A stretch of DNA of 64,000 nt from Bin80 sp965215475 (GCA_965215475.1 OZ244061.1:1054001-1118000), one strand, 5' to 3'; numbered from the stretch's first letter, positions 44,853 to 55,208 are shown. The notes: generated by a model from the letters alone, not told the origin. Numbers and translations: made by a program.

Positions 44853-45962
44853 TCACTCGGCAAGGCTTCCGGATTCATCACCAATACCCTGTGCTGTGCC
44901 AACAGCAGACGCAAGCGTTGGGTAACCACTGGATTTTAGACGCTGAACCAAGCCTCGCTTTATACTCTGGACAAGCTTCGGCCCCTCATATATAAGTGCC
45001 GTATAAATTTGTAAGAGACTTGCCCCCGCACGAATCATTTGATACGCATTTTCTGCCGAAGAAATTCCCCCAACTCCAATAATCGGATAGTCTGGACCAA
45101 CACAACTACGAACATATCTGACCATTTGCACGGCCCTTGGATAGATTGGAGGGCCACTGAGTCCTCCGTCACCGATCATGCCCAGAGATTCCTCGTCGGT
45201 CACGAGCCCAAGGCGATCCTTGGTCGTATTTGTTACAACAAAACCCTTTACCCCATGGTCGACCGCCACCTTCAGGAGTCCCTCTGTCTGACTATCATAG
45301 ATCACCTTCGACGAATCTGGCGGAGAAAGTTTTACCAGAACAGGGACCCGATCCTCAACTCGATCCATTAAAATACTCAATAATGTATCCAGATGCTCCG
45401 GTACTTCAAAACTCCTGCCATCTGTCGTATTCGGGCAAGAGATATTGATCGTAAGGTAATCCGCATAAGGCAAGAGCCTCAAAGCACACTGACAGTAATC
45501 CTCAATGGCTGATGTACTTCCATGCACCCTTGCAATACTCACTCCAATCGGCATACTCACACCCGAGAAGCGAGACAAACGCCGGCCAACATGGCGTGAA
45601 CCTTTGCTCGGGAGCCCCAATCGGTTGATAATCGAACGATCTTCAGGGAGGCGAAACAACCGCGGCCTCGAATTTCCAGAAGAACGCCTCAGCGTAACGG
45701 AACCGATCTCTGCATGGCCAAACCCCAGTCGATCCCAGAAAGAGACCAATAAGGCATTCTTATCACATCCAGCCGCTAGACCAATTGGATTCGAAAAATC
45801 TAACCCCCAGATTTTTTGATGAAGAATCGAGTCATCAAACTCAAACGTCTTCTCCAAAAATGACGGGACAATCCGGTTTGCTAGCCACGCCATACTAAAA
45901 CCTAGCCGGTGAGCAAGTTCAGGATCTAACCCGAAGAGCCGACGCAGCAGAATGGAATCCAT
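44853..45962 (-). CDS. pyrD: Dihydroorotate dehydrogenase, class 2 (quinone-linked)
   Basis: 369 residues. The N-terminal helix pair (LFGLDPELAHRLGFSMAWLA) and overall length are class 2, which docks to the membrane and reduces quinone. FMN-site segments GLDFSNPIGLAAGCDKNA, INRLGLPS, TINISCPNTT, VLVKLSPP and GVGGISSAENAYQMIRAGA are seen. At the position of the class 2 catalytic Ser (Ser175 in E. coli) this protein has Cys176, as in class 1 enzymes. The gene starts 9 bases after the large gluzincin gene stop, so they are probably co-transcribed. Confidence 0.93.
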   Translation of the reverse strand: MDSILLRRLFGLDPELAHRLGFSMAWLANRIVPSFLEKTFEFDDSILHQKIWGLDFSNPIGLAAGCDKNALLVSFWDRLGFGHAEIGSVTLRRSSGNSRPRLFRLPEDRSIINRLGLPSKGSRHVGRRLSRFSGVSMPIGVSIARVHGSTSAIEDYCQCALRLLPYADYLTINISCPNTTDGRSFEVPEHLDTLLSILMDRVEDRVPVLVKLSPPDSSKVIYDSQTEGLLKVAVDHGVKGFVVTNTTKDRLGLVTDEESLGMIGDGGLSGPPIYPRAVQMVRYVRSCVGPDYPIIGVGGISSAENAYQMIRAGASLLQIYTALIYEGPKLVQSIKRGLVQRLKSSGYPTLASAVGTAQGIGDESGSLAE

Positions 45963-45971
45963 CTCACCGTG

Positions 45972-48900
45972 CTACCAACCAGGCAGTAGTTGGAATCCAA
46001 AATGTGCCCCCTTATCCGGGCGCTGGAAGGGATAGGCGTAGTAGATCTCGAAAATAATATAACCAAGAAGATTGAACCGAGCCGATGGTCCCGCACTAAT
46101 CACAGGGATACGCTCCACCGAATCCCGTTCGAATTTGAGCATCTTGAATGGATCATCTCCCTGATTCCAAGCCATCCCCGCATCAACAAAACCAACTAGC
46201 TCCAGAGGCAGATAAGGGAAGTTGAATAACCCCAGTGCCTCGGTTCCAAACAATGGAATACGAATCTCCGCACTTGCCATCGCTGCACGTGTCCCATAAA
46301 GGCGGGTATAGACTGAGCAACCGACATCTTTACACTCTTCTCCAAAATTAAAGGAGCTATAATTGTATCCGCGGACAAAACCACGATAATAAGGATAATA
46401 GAGACTCTCTCTTGAAAAAATCAGATCTTGCTCTCCCCCAAAATTGCCAGCAAACATGCCTCGGATTGCAAATGTTACAGGCTGATAGAAAAAGTAGCGG
46501 CGATAATCGCCCAACACACTTACGAAATTATCCGTCCCAAAACGAGGAACTACTTCAAGCCGGTACCGTCCACCCTGAGAAGGAGATGTATAGCCAAAAT
46601 TGCTAAAATCTCCAACATACGCCAAGCCCGCGTCGAAGTAATAGAAGCTATCCGGTTCACACGCCCATACCGTCCGCCGTTCCTCAGGAGTCAGATTACT
46701 ACATTTATCTGCATTTCTGCGATCCCTTTGAATCCCAAACGAAGTATAGGTATAGGTATAGGCCTGATAATCAAACCCATAACGGGTAAATCCTCCAAAA
46801 ACTTCCAGCCGCCGAGTCGTCGAAAAAGGGTACGATCCAATTCCTCGAACCTGGTCCAGGTAAAGCCGTTGTCGTAGATCTTGAATGACATACTGTCCAT
46901 ACTGGTCAAAACCCTGTCTCGGGTAGCCGTACACATACGGAATGTGAGCAACCATTCCACCATAATTGAATCGTCGCCCACGATTCATGTATTGTACCAT
47001 TCCTCCTATATCCCGGAAGGTTCCGTTCGCCTGCGCTACAACTGCCAAATTCCGATTCCCTAACATATCGCTGAAATAAAACCCGACACCTCCCGATGCA
47101 CCACTTCCATAATACCCTCCCACAGAAACTCCTATGGATGGAGGAGCAACGTAATCGAGACGCAAGCGAGAGTCATAGATTTCTTCAATCGCAGTACGAG
47201 GCTCTGGGAGTCCGGTAAAAGGGTCATCCAGATAATTTTCGACCAAACCTTGATCTGCAGCACTTTGAGGCGGCAGAATACTTGCTCGGGATCGTTCCGA
47301 TATTTCGACGGGATCACCGCCCGCTTCATCCTGCTCAAGTCCAAACACCGAATACTCGCCATCATAAAAGACCGTATAAACCACCCTTCCATTCTGAGAC
47401 GCCACACTCATTGTGGGGGAAAGTGAGGTAATTCCGCTAACCCCTGTTTTTAAGTTGGTCACACGATACGACACCTCTTCACGAAAATCATACCGATATA
47501 CATCAGAAAATCCATCCTGGTCACTCACGAAATACAGACTCTGTCCGTCCGGCGAGAATTGTGGACTGATGTGTTTGCCGTGCACAAATGGACGTAAGGT
47601 GCTGTGTGCACCACTTTCAAGATTAATCAATGAGATACGGGTATCTGCATATTCCAGGGTTTCAAAGTTGGTCCCGTCTGGCCCTCGATCTGTGACCACG
47701 GCGATCGTCTGACCATCCGGGGACCAAGCTGGTTGCAGATCCGCGAATCGATCACTAGTGATTTGGCGCGCCTGTTGGCTCTGCATATCAAAAATGTACA
47801 GATCACTGATTCCTCCGTCAACGCCAGAAAATGCAATGGAGCCTCCATCTGGCGACCAAGCCGGGTTACTGAGAGCACTTACTCCATCGACACTGATCCG
47901 CCGTTCTATGGCACCACTATCTAGATCCCATATCGAAATTTCATTGTCGCCTTGAACGAAGGTGACAAAAGCAAACTGTTTCCCGTCAGGAGACCAAGAG
48001 CCTGCTGAACTGATAAAACGAATATTGTCAAAATGTGGGTTGGTATTGGTTGATTGGAGTTTGCGGATGGTTTCTCCGGTTGCTGCATCGGCAATGAAAA
48101 GATTGATATTGAAGAGATCCTTCTCACTCAAGTACGCGATATACTGTCCATCCGGACTCACTGCAGGAGACAGGTTCATGGCACCGCCACTGATTTCTTC
48201 CGATAGGATCGGGGTTCCTGAACTGTCAGGATGAGTTCGTGACTCCATCAGAGGCAGGTATGCGTCCCGGATGGACTGTGCCCATTCTACCGAGAGAGAA
48301 TCTGCCGTAATTCCAATCGTATACACGAACGCAGAATCAACTCCTACTCGACCACCCAACTTGAATAGATTGGTGACCGCTGCATCACCATATTTTCCAC
48401 CAATATATGCCATGTAGGCCTGCCCAAATCGATAGGGAAAATATTCATTGCTGCGGGTCATATCCTCAATGGTTGGCAAATCATCCCGCAATGCTGCATC
48501 ACGCATCCACATGGCCGTATGAGCATCATCACGCCCCAACGACAGATACTCGGCCATCCCTTCGATCAACCAAAGAGGAAGAATCTGTAATGCAAAACGG
48601 GAGCTGTCTCCCCGTGAAAGACCAATATCATATTGAAAACTATGAACTAATTCATGACCTAGTACATGATCCGTCTCCTTGTAAATACCGGTGAGAGGCA
48701 TGACAACCCTCTCTTTAAGGCTCTCGGTAAACCCTCCGACTCCTTGACCAATAAACCCGCCAATCACATTGGTTTGCTGAAAATCAGCGTCATTGGCATA
48801 AAAAATGACTGGCTTACGCTCATGAAAATCACGAAGGAAGGTACGGGAGTGCCGTCGATACCATCGCTCTCCCATACGTGATGCATCGATTACCGCATCC

Positions 48901-49067
48901 TTCTCTTCGGGATAATAGTAGAACTCAAAGTGAGGAGTCTGGAAACTCTTGAAGTCAAATTGATCGTATTGGACTTTATTGCGCCCAAATTGCTGTGCGA
49001 AGACGAACGTCTCGCCCACTAAACCCATTAGAGCAATGAACGTGAAAATCTTTAAGACTTTTCTCAT
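45972..49067 (-). CDS. Gluzincin-like protease domain + TolB-type propeller + outer-membrane beta-barrel
   Basis: 1031 residues. Signal MRKVLKIFTFIALMGLVGET to FAQ. Residues about 30-290 are a peptidase MA-like gluzincin domain: GHELVHSFQYDIG (zinc ligands H138, H142 and general base E139) with the third ligand E169 in WLIEGMAEYLSLG. Residues about 290-600 hold six PD40/WD40-like TolB blades, recognised by repeats such as SPAVSPDGQYIAYLSEKD, GSWSPDGKQFAF, PAWSPDGGSIAFSG and PQFSPDGQSLYF. The last 400 residues are strand-rich and end in VSAGPSARF.. FEIYYAYPF and FGFQLLPGW, like a small Omp85/BamA-type barrel. The combination suggests a surface protease or assembly factor. Substrate unknown. 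Located 5' of pyrD. Confidence 0.85.
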   Translation of the reverse strand: MRKVLKIFTFIALMGLVGETFVFAQQFGRNKVQYDQFDFKSFQTPHFEFYYYPEEKDAVIDASRMGERWYRRHSRTFLRDFHERKPVIFYANDADFQQTNVIGGFIGQGVGGFTESLKERVVMPLTGIYKETDHVLGHELVHSFQYDIGLSRGDSSRFALQILPLWLIEGMAEYLSLGRDDAHTAMWMRDAALRDDLPTIEDMTRSNEYFPYRFGQAYMAYIGGKYGDAAVTNLFKLGGRVGVDSAFVYTIGITADSLSVEWAQSIRDAYLPLMESRTHPDSSGTPILSEEISGGAMNLSPAVSPDGQYIAYLSEKDLFNINLFIADAATGETIRKLQSTNTNPHFDNIRFISSAGSWSPDGKQFAFVTFVQGDNEISIWDLDSGAIERRISVDGVSALSNPAWSPDGGSIAFSGVDGGISDLYIFDMQSQQARQITSDRFADLQPAWSPDGQTIAVVTDRGPDGTNFETLEYADTRISLINLESGAHSTLRPFVHGKHISPQFSPDGQSLYFVSDQDGFSDVYRYDFREEVSYRVTNLKTGVSGITSLSPTMSVASQNGRVVYTVFYDGEYSVFGLEQDEAGGDPVEISERSRASILPPQSAADQGLVENYLDDPFTGLPEPRTAIEEIYDSRLRLDYVAPPSIGVSVGGYYGSGASGGVGFYFSDMLGNRNLAVVAQANGTFRDIGGMVQYMNRGRRFNYGGMVAHIPYVYGYPRQGFDQYGQYVIQDLRQRLYLDQVRGIGSYPFSTTRRLEVFGGFTRYGFDYQAYTYTYTSFGIQRDRRNADKCSNLTPEERRTVWACEPDSFYYFDAGLAYVGDFSNFGYTSPSQGGRYRLEVVPRFGTDNFVSVLGDYRRYFFYQPVTFAIRGMFAGNFGGEQDLIFSRESLYYPYYRGFVRGYNYSSFNFGEECKDVGCSVYTRLYGTRAAMASAEIRIPLFGTEALGLFNFPYLPLELVGFVDAGMAWNQGDDPFKMLKFERDSVERIPVISAGPSARFNLLGYIIFEIYYAYPFQRPDKGAHFGFQLLPGW

Positions 49068-49216
49068 AGAATTATTATTCTACTAATTCGTTAATTTGTA
49101 TGTACGCAAAAAGCCACTGACACTGCTTCTATGGAGTATCTTAGGCTTAGAACGGCGAGCGGTTCCCCGAAACACTCTCCTGTACCCAAAATAGTGACAA
49201 TAATCATACTAAAAAG

Positions 49217-51061
49217 TTGACCAAACTTAGATTTACCCTCTACAGCTGTACGGTTGTATCCATGGTGTCAATCCTGAGCCTCCAGCTTTTTCGGCTACAG
49301 GTGACCGAGCGTCATGACCTCTCGGAAATCGCACGTGAAAATTCACTGCGTAATATTCGTGTGCTCCCTGCCCGCGGCCTCATCTATGACCGTAATGGTA
49401 CCCTCATGGTCGATAATGAGCCGACCTACACGATCTCTCTTGCACCGAAATACTTTGATGAATCCCATATATCGCTGCTAGCAAAACATCTCGAAGTTCC
49501 AGATTCTACGGTCGCGCTGCGCCTGCAGGAAGCACAAGAGTATAATCCTTACCGACTTTCCCCTTCTTTTTCGAATGTTTCCTTTGAACAATACAGCCGG
49601 ATTCTTGAAGATGCATATCTCCTGCCTGGAGTGGGATGGGAAACCAAAAATCAAAGACGCTACTCGACCAATGCCCGTGCTTCGCATGCTCTGGGGTACA
49701 TCGCAGAAATTAACCAGGGAGAGCTAAATTCGATCGAACAGGAATCTGACTCTTCTCTCTATCGCCGGGGAGATCTTCTGGGCCGAACCGGGATTGAACG
49801 GGGATACGAGCCATGGCTACGAGGAATTCCAGGTATCGCTCGTCGATGGGTTAATGTGTATGGCCTGGAGATTATGTCCTACGCACAGGGATTGGGAGAT
49901 CAACCACCACGAAATAATTATGATCTGCATCTCACCCTAGATCATCGCGTACAGGAATTCGCGGAATCTCTTTTTGTAAATAAACGCGGAGCGGTGGTCG
50001 CTTTGGACCCCAATGATGGTGGCATTATCGCTCTGGTCAGTAAACCGGATTACTCGCTCGAATCGCTCAATCAAGGAATTCAAAATGAAGCCTGGCAAGA
50101 TTTGATCCATCACAATGAAGATCCTCTATACAATCGGGCGACAATGAACATCATGCCTCCGGGATCAACATGGAAGCCCTTCATGGCATTGCTCGGATTA
50201 TCCGAAGGGCTCCTTGGGGAAGAAGGAGGCGATGCAACGATCTATTGTAGCGGATACCATCCGTTCGGTCAAGGAAGGTTTTTTCGGTGCCTAGACGTAC
50301 ATGGACACCAAAATGTTGTGCAAGCGATCATGAATTCCTGCAACACCTATTTCTTTGAGTTGGCCAGGAGAATGGATATTGACGTCTTCAAAAAATATGC
50401 GACGAATTTTGGCTTCGGTGTAGAATCTCCTACAGATCTGAGAGAACAGACCTCAGGCTTCATTCCCGATTCCTCCTACTTTGAGCAAAGTGGTCGGTAC
50501 TGGGGACAGGGAGCGATCATGAATCTAGGTGTTGGGCAAGGAGATATGGGAGTTACTCCACTTCAATTGGCTCGATATACAGCGGTGCTGGCCAACGGAG
50601 GAACGCTGTATGCACCTCATATGGTCTCTCACATATCTGACCCCCAGTCAAACAACTGGATAGAGATGCCTCACGTATCGGACCCCATTGACTTGGATAT
50701 CGATACCACGTACATGAATCTGGTCCGTGAAGGGATGCGACTGGTCATGGAGGCGGGAACGGCGCGCGCTTCACAAATTCCCGGGATCCCTAGTGCGGGA
50801 AAGACCGGAACGGCACAAGCTCCTGGAGATATGACGGATCACTCGGTCTTTATCATGTTCGCCCCCTTTAATGACCCGCAGATTGCTCTGGCGGTCCAAT
50901 GTGAAAATACAGGGGGAGGAAGCCTCTGCGCGGCCCCAATCGCTAGTCTGCTTGCAGAGATGTACCTCAAAAGAGAGGTCCCACCCTCTTGGCAAACAGA
51001 AATTCGAATGCAGCGTGCCTTATCTGCAAACAGTGAACCAATAATCCGTGCCGTTCAATAG
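49217..51061 (+). CDS. mrdA: Penicillin-binding protein 2 (elongasome transpeptidase)
   Basis: 614 residues from TTG 49217; the membrane segment LYSCTVVSMVSILSLQLFRL follows. The non-catalytic dimerisation part starts at VTERHDLSEIARENSLR. Transpeptidase motifs: S317-TW-K320 in PPGSTWKPF, S374-C-N in IMNSCNTYFFE and K529-T-G in SAGKTGTAQAP. It cross-links peptidoglycan for rod-shape elongation with RodA, the next gene after 3 bases. The mreC/mreD partners are not in the window. Confidence 0.94.
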   Translation: MTKLRFTLYSCTVVSMVSILSLQLFRLQVTERHDLSEIARENSLRNIRVLPARGLIYDRNGTLMVDNEPTYTISLAPKYFDESHISLLAKHLEVPDSTVALRLQEAQEYNPYRLSPSFSNVSFEQYSRILEDAYLLPGVGWETKNQRRYSTNARASHALGYIAEINQGELNSIEQESDSSLYRRGDLLGRTGIERGYEPWLRGIPGIARRWVNVYGLEIMSYAQGLGDQPPRNNYDLHLTLDHRVQEFAESLFVNKRGAVVALDPNDGGIIALVSKPDYSLESLNQGIQNEAWQDLIHHNEDPLYNRATMNIMPPGSTWKPFMALLGLSEGLLGEEGGDATIYCSGYHPFGQGRFFRCLDVHGHQNVVQAIMNSCNTYFFELARRMDIDVFKKYATNFGFGVESPTDLREQTSGFIPDSSYFEQSGRYWGQGAIMNLGVGQGDMGVTPLQLARYTAVLANGGTLYAPHMVSHISDPQSNNWIEMPHVSDPIDLDIDTTYMNLVREGMRLVMEAGTARASQIPGIPSAGKTGTAQAPGDMTDHSVFIMFAPFNDPQIALAVQCENTGGGSLCAAPIASLLAEMYLKREVPPSWQTEIRMQRALSANSEPIIRAVQ

Positions 51062-51064
51062 TTC

Positions 51065-52321
51065 ATGCGAACTTGGTATCGAAATCTTGATTTCTCCACT
51101 CTTCTGATTTGGGTTGCCCTATGTATCTGTGGATTGATTGCGATTTATAGTTCTACTCATGGGGAAGGAAGAGATTTTTTGCTGGATACGGTCCAGAATA
51201 GCTTCAAGCGTCAAGGCCTCTGGCTGTTGATCTCCGCCGTTGCACTCACGACGATTCTATTGATTCCAATGCGCTTATTGGCTCGAATGGTGCCGTGGAT
51301 TTATTTTGCAACCATTGGATTATTGATTGTAGCTCTGGTGATTGGCCGGGAAGTGGGGGGAGCGCGTTCATGGGTCTACTTCGGTCCGATTGGCTTCCAA
51401 TCATCCGAGTTGGCAAAAGTTGGAGGACTGCTCATGGCTACTTTTGTTTTGGCCTCGAAGAGAAAAGATCTATTTACTCTGCCTACGGCATTGATCGGTA
51501 CGGGTGTTCTTGTCTTGCCAGCTCTGCTGATTGTTCTCCAGAATGACCTCGGAACTGCATTGGTATTTTTAGGATTGATTCCTATCCTTGCCCTTTGTAG
51601 CGGAGTTCCTCTCCGGATTGTCGGACTCCTGATCCTCTGCCCGATCTCGGGTTACTTGGCGATCCTCAATTGGCAGATTGCTTTGGGATTTACCGCATTG
51701 GTCGGAATCATTGCGTGGTTTGGAACCCGCAGTCGCCTGTGGCTTTCTGTCAGCGTGCTTGCAAGTGCAATAACCATCGGTGGTGCCACTTTTGCGTTAC
51801 AGCATGTGCTACAGCCCCATCAGGTCGCCAGGATTGCCTCTTTTTCTAACCCGGACGCAGAAGAGTATCGAACCAATGTTGGCTTCCACCTTGTACAATC
51901 AAAAGCAGCACTCGGAGCGGGTGGATGGTTTGGATTGGGATTTCAACAAGGCACCCAAACTCAAGGCCGCTATATCCCCGAGCAATCTACAGATTTTGTG
52001 TTCTCTGTCATTGGGGAGGAATGGGGCTTTGTTGGAGGGATCCTGGTACTGATTCTTCTTGCTTCGCTGATGCTTCGTTTAATCTTCCTGTCAAGAGCGA
52101 TTGATCACCCCTTTGGGAATCTTGTCGTCAGTGGTGTTGCAGGAATATTCTTGATTCATGTATGCGTGAATATTGGAATGGTACTGGGCCTTTTGCCTGT
52201 AATTGGGATTCCATTACCCTTTCTTTCCTATGGCGGCTCGGCACTCTTGACAAATACCGTACTCATGGGTTTAGCATTGGCTTGTTACATGAGAAGAGCT
52301 GAATTTTCACTCTACGTATAG
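51065..52321 (+). CDS. mrdB: Rod-shape determining glycosyltransferase RodA (SEDS family)
   Basis: 418 residues with about ten membrane helices. SEDS motifs: GLIAIYSSTHGEGRD, a long extracytoplasmic loop with ALGAGGWFGLGFQQGTQTQ, YIPEQSTDFVFSVIGEEWG and PVIGIPLPFLSYGGSALL. It polymerises lipid II into glycan strands together with PBP2. Start ATG lies 3 bases after mrdA. Confidence 0.95.
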   Translation: MRTWYRNLDFSTLLIWVALCICGLIAIYSSTHGEGRDFLLDTVQNSFKRQGLWLLISAVALTTILLIPMRLLARMVPWIYFATIGLLIVALVIGREVGGARSWVYFGPIGFQSSELAKVGGLLMATFVLASKRKDLFTLPTALIGTGVLVLPALLIVLQNDLGTALVFLGLIPILALCSGVPLRIVGLLILCPISGYLAILNWQIALGFTALVGIIAWFGTRSRLWLSVSVLASAITIGGATFALQHVLQPHQVARIASFSNPDAEEYRTNVGFHLVQSKAALGAGGWFGLGFQQGTQTQGRYIPEQSTDFVFSVIGEEWGFVGGILVLILLASLMLRLIFLSRAIDHPFGNLVVSGVAGIFLIHVCVNIGMVLGLLPVIGIPLPFLSYGGSALLTNTVLMGLALACYMRRAEFSLYV

Positions 52322-52325
52322 AACT

Positions 52326-53459
52326 ATGAGCACATCTACGTTTGACATCATTGTGATTGGACTGGGCGCAACTGGTAGTGCCACACTGTTTCATGCTGCT
52401 CGATCAGGAGCAACTGTATTGGGGATTGACCGTTTTGTCTGCCCACATGTGCAGGGATCCACGCATAGCGAAAGCCGAATTATACGGAAATGCTATGCTG
52501 AAGGAGAACAATATCTTCCCCTGCTAAGCCGTGCTTATACATTGTGGTCTGAACTTGAACAAGAGTCTGCAACCACATTTATGCACTTGGGGGGGTGTCT
52601 CAATATTGGTCAACCTGACAGTGAGATGATTCTCTCTGCACAAAAAGCTGCAATTGCCGGAAATATCCGGCACTTGCTGTTATCCTCCAATGAAGTAACC
52701 AAACGCTACCCTGGATATAGACTCCCACTTGATCAAGTGGCATTGGTTGATCTGGAAGCAGGCTATCTCCAACCCGAACTCTGCGTACGAGCCCATCTCC
52801 GAAAAGCGGCCGTGCATGGTGCTCAATGTCAGTTTGGAACCCCCGTCATGTCCTGCAAAATCCAAAAAGGATGCGTCATCGTGAAAACAGACCTCGACAC
52901 TTATGAAGCCGCACGAGTAATCCTAACTACAGGAGCTTGGATGAGTGATTTTGTACCGATACCTCTGGAGATTGAGCGTGTTACAAATTCATGGTTCGCC
53001 CCGATGGCTCCCCACTTCAATCCCAGTAATTGCCCCCCATTTATCATGGAAGATGTGACCGGACAGCAAAGCTATGGCTGTCCTGACCTTGGATATGGAG
53101 TTAAGGTCGGTCTGCATTATCACGAAGGGCAACTGGCCACACATCCTAGAAACATAAAACGCTCAATCGAAAAAGAAGATGAACTCCTTGCACGAGAAGT
53201 TCTGGATAAAATCATGCCTGATGCCGCGGGAGTTTGTCGAAAAACCACCATCTGTATGTATTCAAACACCCCGGATAAACATTATCTCATTGATCGACTG
53301 TATGGAGACAGCTCCCAAATGATTGTAGGGAGTGCCTGTTCAGGTCATGGATTCAAGGCAAGCTCTGCAGTCGGTGAATCATTGGCAGCTTTGGCCCTAG
53401 ATCAATCCCCTCCCGTTGATTTAGCTCCATTCCAATGGCGGTGGCCTACCAAAACATAA
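52326..53459 (+). CDS. Monomeric sarcosine oxidase/N-methyltryptophan oxidase-type FAD enzyme
   Basis: 377 residues. FAD dinucleotide motif VIGLGATGSATLFHAA at the start, GSTHSESRIIRKCYAEGEQY (FAD region), and C310 in TTICMYSNTPDKHYLIDR, the Cys that binds FAD covalently in monomeric sarcosine oxidase. IVGSACSGHGFK closes the cofactor site. It oxidises a secondary amine, giving H2O2; the substrate is not assignable. A 7-G run occurs near residue 89 of the gene. Embedded 4 bases after rodA and 1 base before argS, though its function seems unrelated to them. Confidence 0.9.
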   Translation: MSTSTFDIIVIGLGATGSATLFHAARSGATVLGIDRFVCPHVQGSTHSESRIIRKCYAEGEQYLPLLSRAYTLWSELEQESATTFMHLGGCLNIGQPDSEMILSAQKAAIAGNIRHLLLSSNEVTKRYPGYRLPLDQVALVDLEAGYLQPELCVRAHLRKAAVHGAQCQFGTPVMSCKIQKGCVIVKTDLDTYEAARVILTTGAWMSDFVPIPLEIERVTNSWFAPMAPHFNPSNCPPFIMEDVTGQQSYGCPDLGYGVKVGLHYHEGQLATHPRNIKRSIEKEDELLAREVLDKIMPDAAGVCRKTTICMYSNTPDKHYLIDRLYGDSSQMIVGSACSGHGFKASSAVGESLAALALDQSPPVDLAPFQWRWPTKT

Positions 53460-53460
53460 C

Positions 53461-55206
53461 ATGGAAGACTATCTCAGGGAAGCTCTTCAGCGCGTATTAG
53501 ATTCCATTCCCTTGGTGCCTTCAAATTTTGTTCTTGAGCTGTCCATTCCGGCAAACCCTGATCACGGGGACCTCGCGACAAACTGTGCACTGAAACTTGC
53601 CCGGCACTTGCGCCGTGCGCCACGTATGATCGCAGAGGAGATTGTAGCCGCGTATATGGCAAAGGAACATGATCCCTTTTACGTAGAATCGGTTTCGACT
53701 GCAGGAGGTGGGTTTATTAATTTCAAATGTTCAAACCGATACCTATACCGGGAGCTTGCATCTTGTCTCAAACAGGCCGAGAATTTTGGACGTTCTGATA
53801 CGGGAAACGGGCAAAAGGTCTTGGTAGAGTTTGTCAGCGCAAATCCCACAGGGCCGTTGACCGTAGGACATGGCCGGAATGCCGTACTTGGAGACACCCT
53901 TGCCAATCTGATGGAATGGGGTGGGTACCGCGTCACACGGGAATATTATTTTAATGACGCCGGACGTCAAATGCGTATCTTGGGCGCGTCCGTACGAAGC
54001 CGATATGAGGAAGTGACCGCTGAGGAAGATTTCCCCTTTGCAAATTTGCCCCGTGCGATAAGGCATCGGGAGACGTATCAGTCTAAAACACTTGAGAATG
54101 CGGCCGATAAGCCGATTCTTGTATCGAACTCTTTTCCCGAAGATGGATACCTTGGAGCCTACATTACGACGATTGCCCATGAGCTGGCCAACGAACATGG
54201 GCTTGACCTTCTAGATCGTAAGGATAACGACCTTTTTGAACATGCAGCTAAATCGGCTGTTTTTTCCGAAATTCGCTCCACACTTGAGCAGCTCGGTATC
54301 TCAATGGACAACTATTTCAATGAAAAAAGCCTCTATGAGACGGGTGCAGTGACCAAGACTTTAGATGCACTGCGAGCACAGGACATGATTTATGAGAAGG
54401 ATGGCGCGACCTGGTTCAAGACCTCTCACCTCGGGAAAGAATCGGATACAGTACTGGTGAAACGGACCGGTGAACCAACGTATCGCCTACCTGATATTGC
54501 CTATCATGTTGACAAGCTCGAACGGGGCTTTGATCTTCTGGTCAATATATTTGGTGCGGATCATATTGATACCTACCCCGACATCCTGCGAGGACTGGAT
54601 GTGTTGGGGTTTGACACACATCGTATGAAAGTGATCATCTATCAGTTTGTGACTCTGATTCGCGGCGGCAAAGACGTAAAAATGAGTACCCGAAAAGCGA
54701 ATTATGTTACGCTCGATGAGCTGATCAATGAGGTTTCCCCGGATGTGACAAGATATTTTTTTATCATGCGATCTGCCCAAAAGCATCTAGAATTTGATAT
54801 TGATCTGGCCCGGGAAGCCAGTGATAAGAATCCTGTATTCTATCTTCAGTATGCCCATGCACGTATTTGCTCCATCCTCAAGAAAGCAAGTGAACTCAAT
54901 CTTGCACCGGATCCCGCCCTATCCAGCCTAGCTCTGCTAGCTCATGAATCCGAACTTGCTTTGATCAAGGAAATTATTTATTTTCCGAAAACGGTGTCCA
55001 ATTGTGCTGAGACCTGCGAACCACATCGGCTCGCAACTTATCTGCGTGGAGTTGCAGAGGCATTTACCCAGTTTTATCATTCGTGCCGTATTCTTGGGGA
55101 AGAAACGAAGATTGCAACTGCACGCATGGCTCTGGCACAGGCTACCCGTATTACGCTCTGCAATGGACTCTCCATTCTAGGGATCAGCGCCCCTGAACGC
55201 ATGTAG
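53461..55206 (+). CDS. argS: Arginyl-tRNA synthetase
   Basis: 581 residues, class I. HIGH-type motif in PTGPLTVGHGRNAVLGD (about residues 128-145), KMSTR at 407-411, an N-terminal tRNA-binding Add1 domain and a C-terminal helical anticodon domain (VFYLQYAHARICSILKKA). Cytoplasmic. No Shine-Dalgarno sequence visible. pheA follows after 2 bases. Confidence 0.96.
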   Translation: MEDYLREALQRVLDSIPLVPSNFVLELSIPANPDHGDLATNCALKLARHLRRAPRMIAEEIVAAYMAKEHDPFYVESVSTAGGGFINFKCSNRYLYRELASCLKQAENFGRSDTGNGQKVLVEFVSANPTGPLTVGHGRNAVLGDTLANLMEWGGYRVTREYYFNDAGRQMRILGASVRSRYEEVTAEEDFPFANLPRAIRHRETYQSKTLENAADKPILVSNSFPEDGYLGAYITTIAHELANEHGLDLLDRKDNDLFEHAAKSAVFSEIRSTLEQLGISMDNYFNEKSLYETGAVTKTLDALRAQDMIYEKDGATWFKTSHLGKESDTVLVKRTGEPTYRLPDIAYHVDKLERGFDLLVNIFGADHIDTYPDILRGLDVLGFDTHRMKVIIYQFVTLIRGGKDVKMSTRKANYVTLDELINEVSPDVTRYFFIMRSAQKHLEFDIDLAREASDKNPVFYLQYAHARICSILKKASELNLAPDPALSSLALLAHESELALIKEIIYFPKTVSNCAETCEPHRLATYLRGVAEAFTQFYHSCRILGEETKIATARMALAQATRITLCNGLSILGISAPERM

Positions 55207-55208
55207 AC

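Noticed and set aside
52591..52597. G7 run in the sarcosine-oxidase-type gene, and a similar run at 58318-58324 in the S9 peptidase gene
   Set aside because: Shorter than usual switching tracts and inside conserved coding sequence; explained by codon choice (Gly-Gly).
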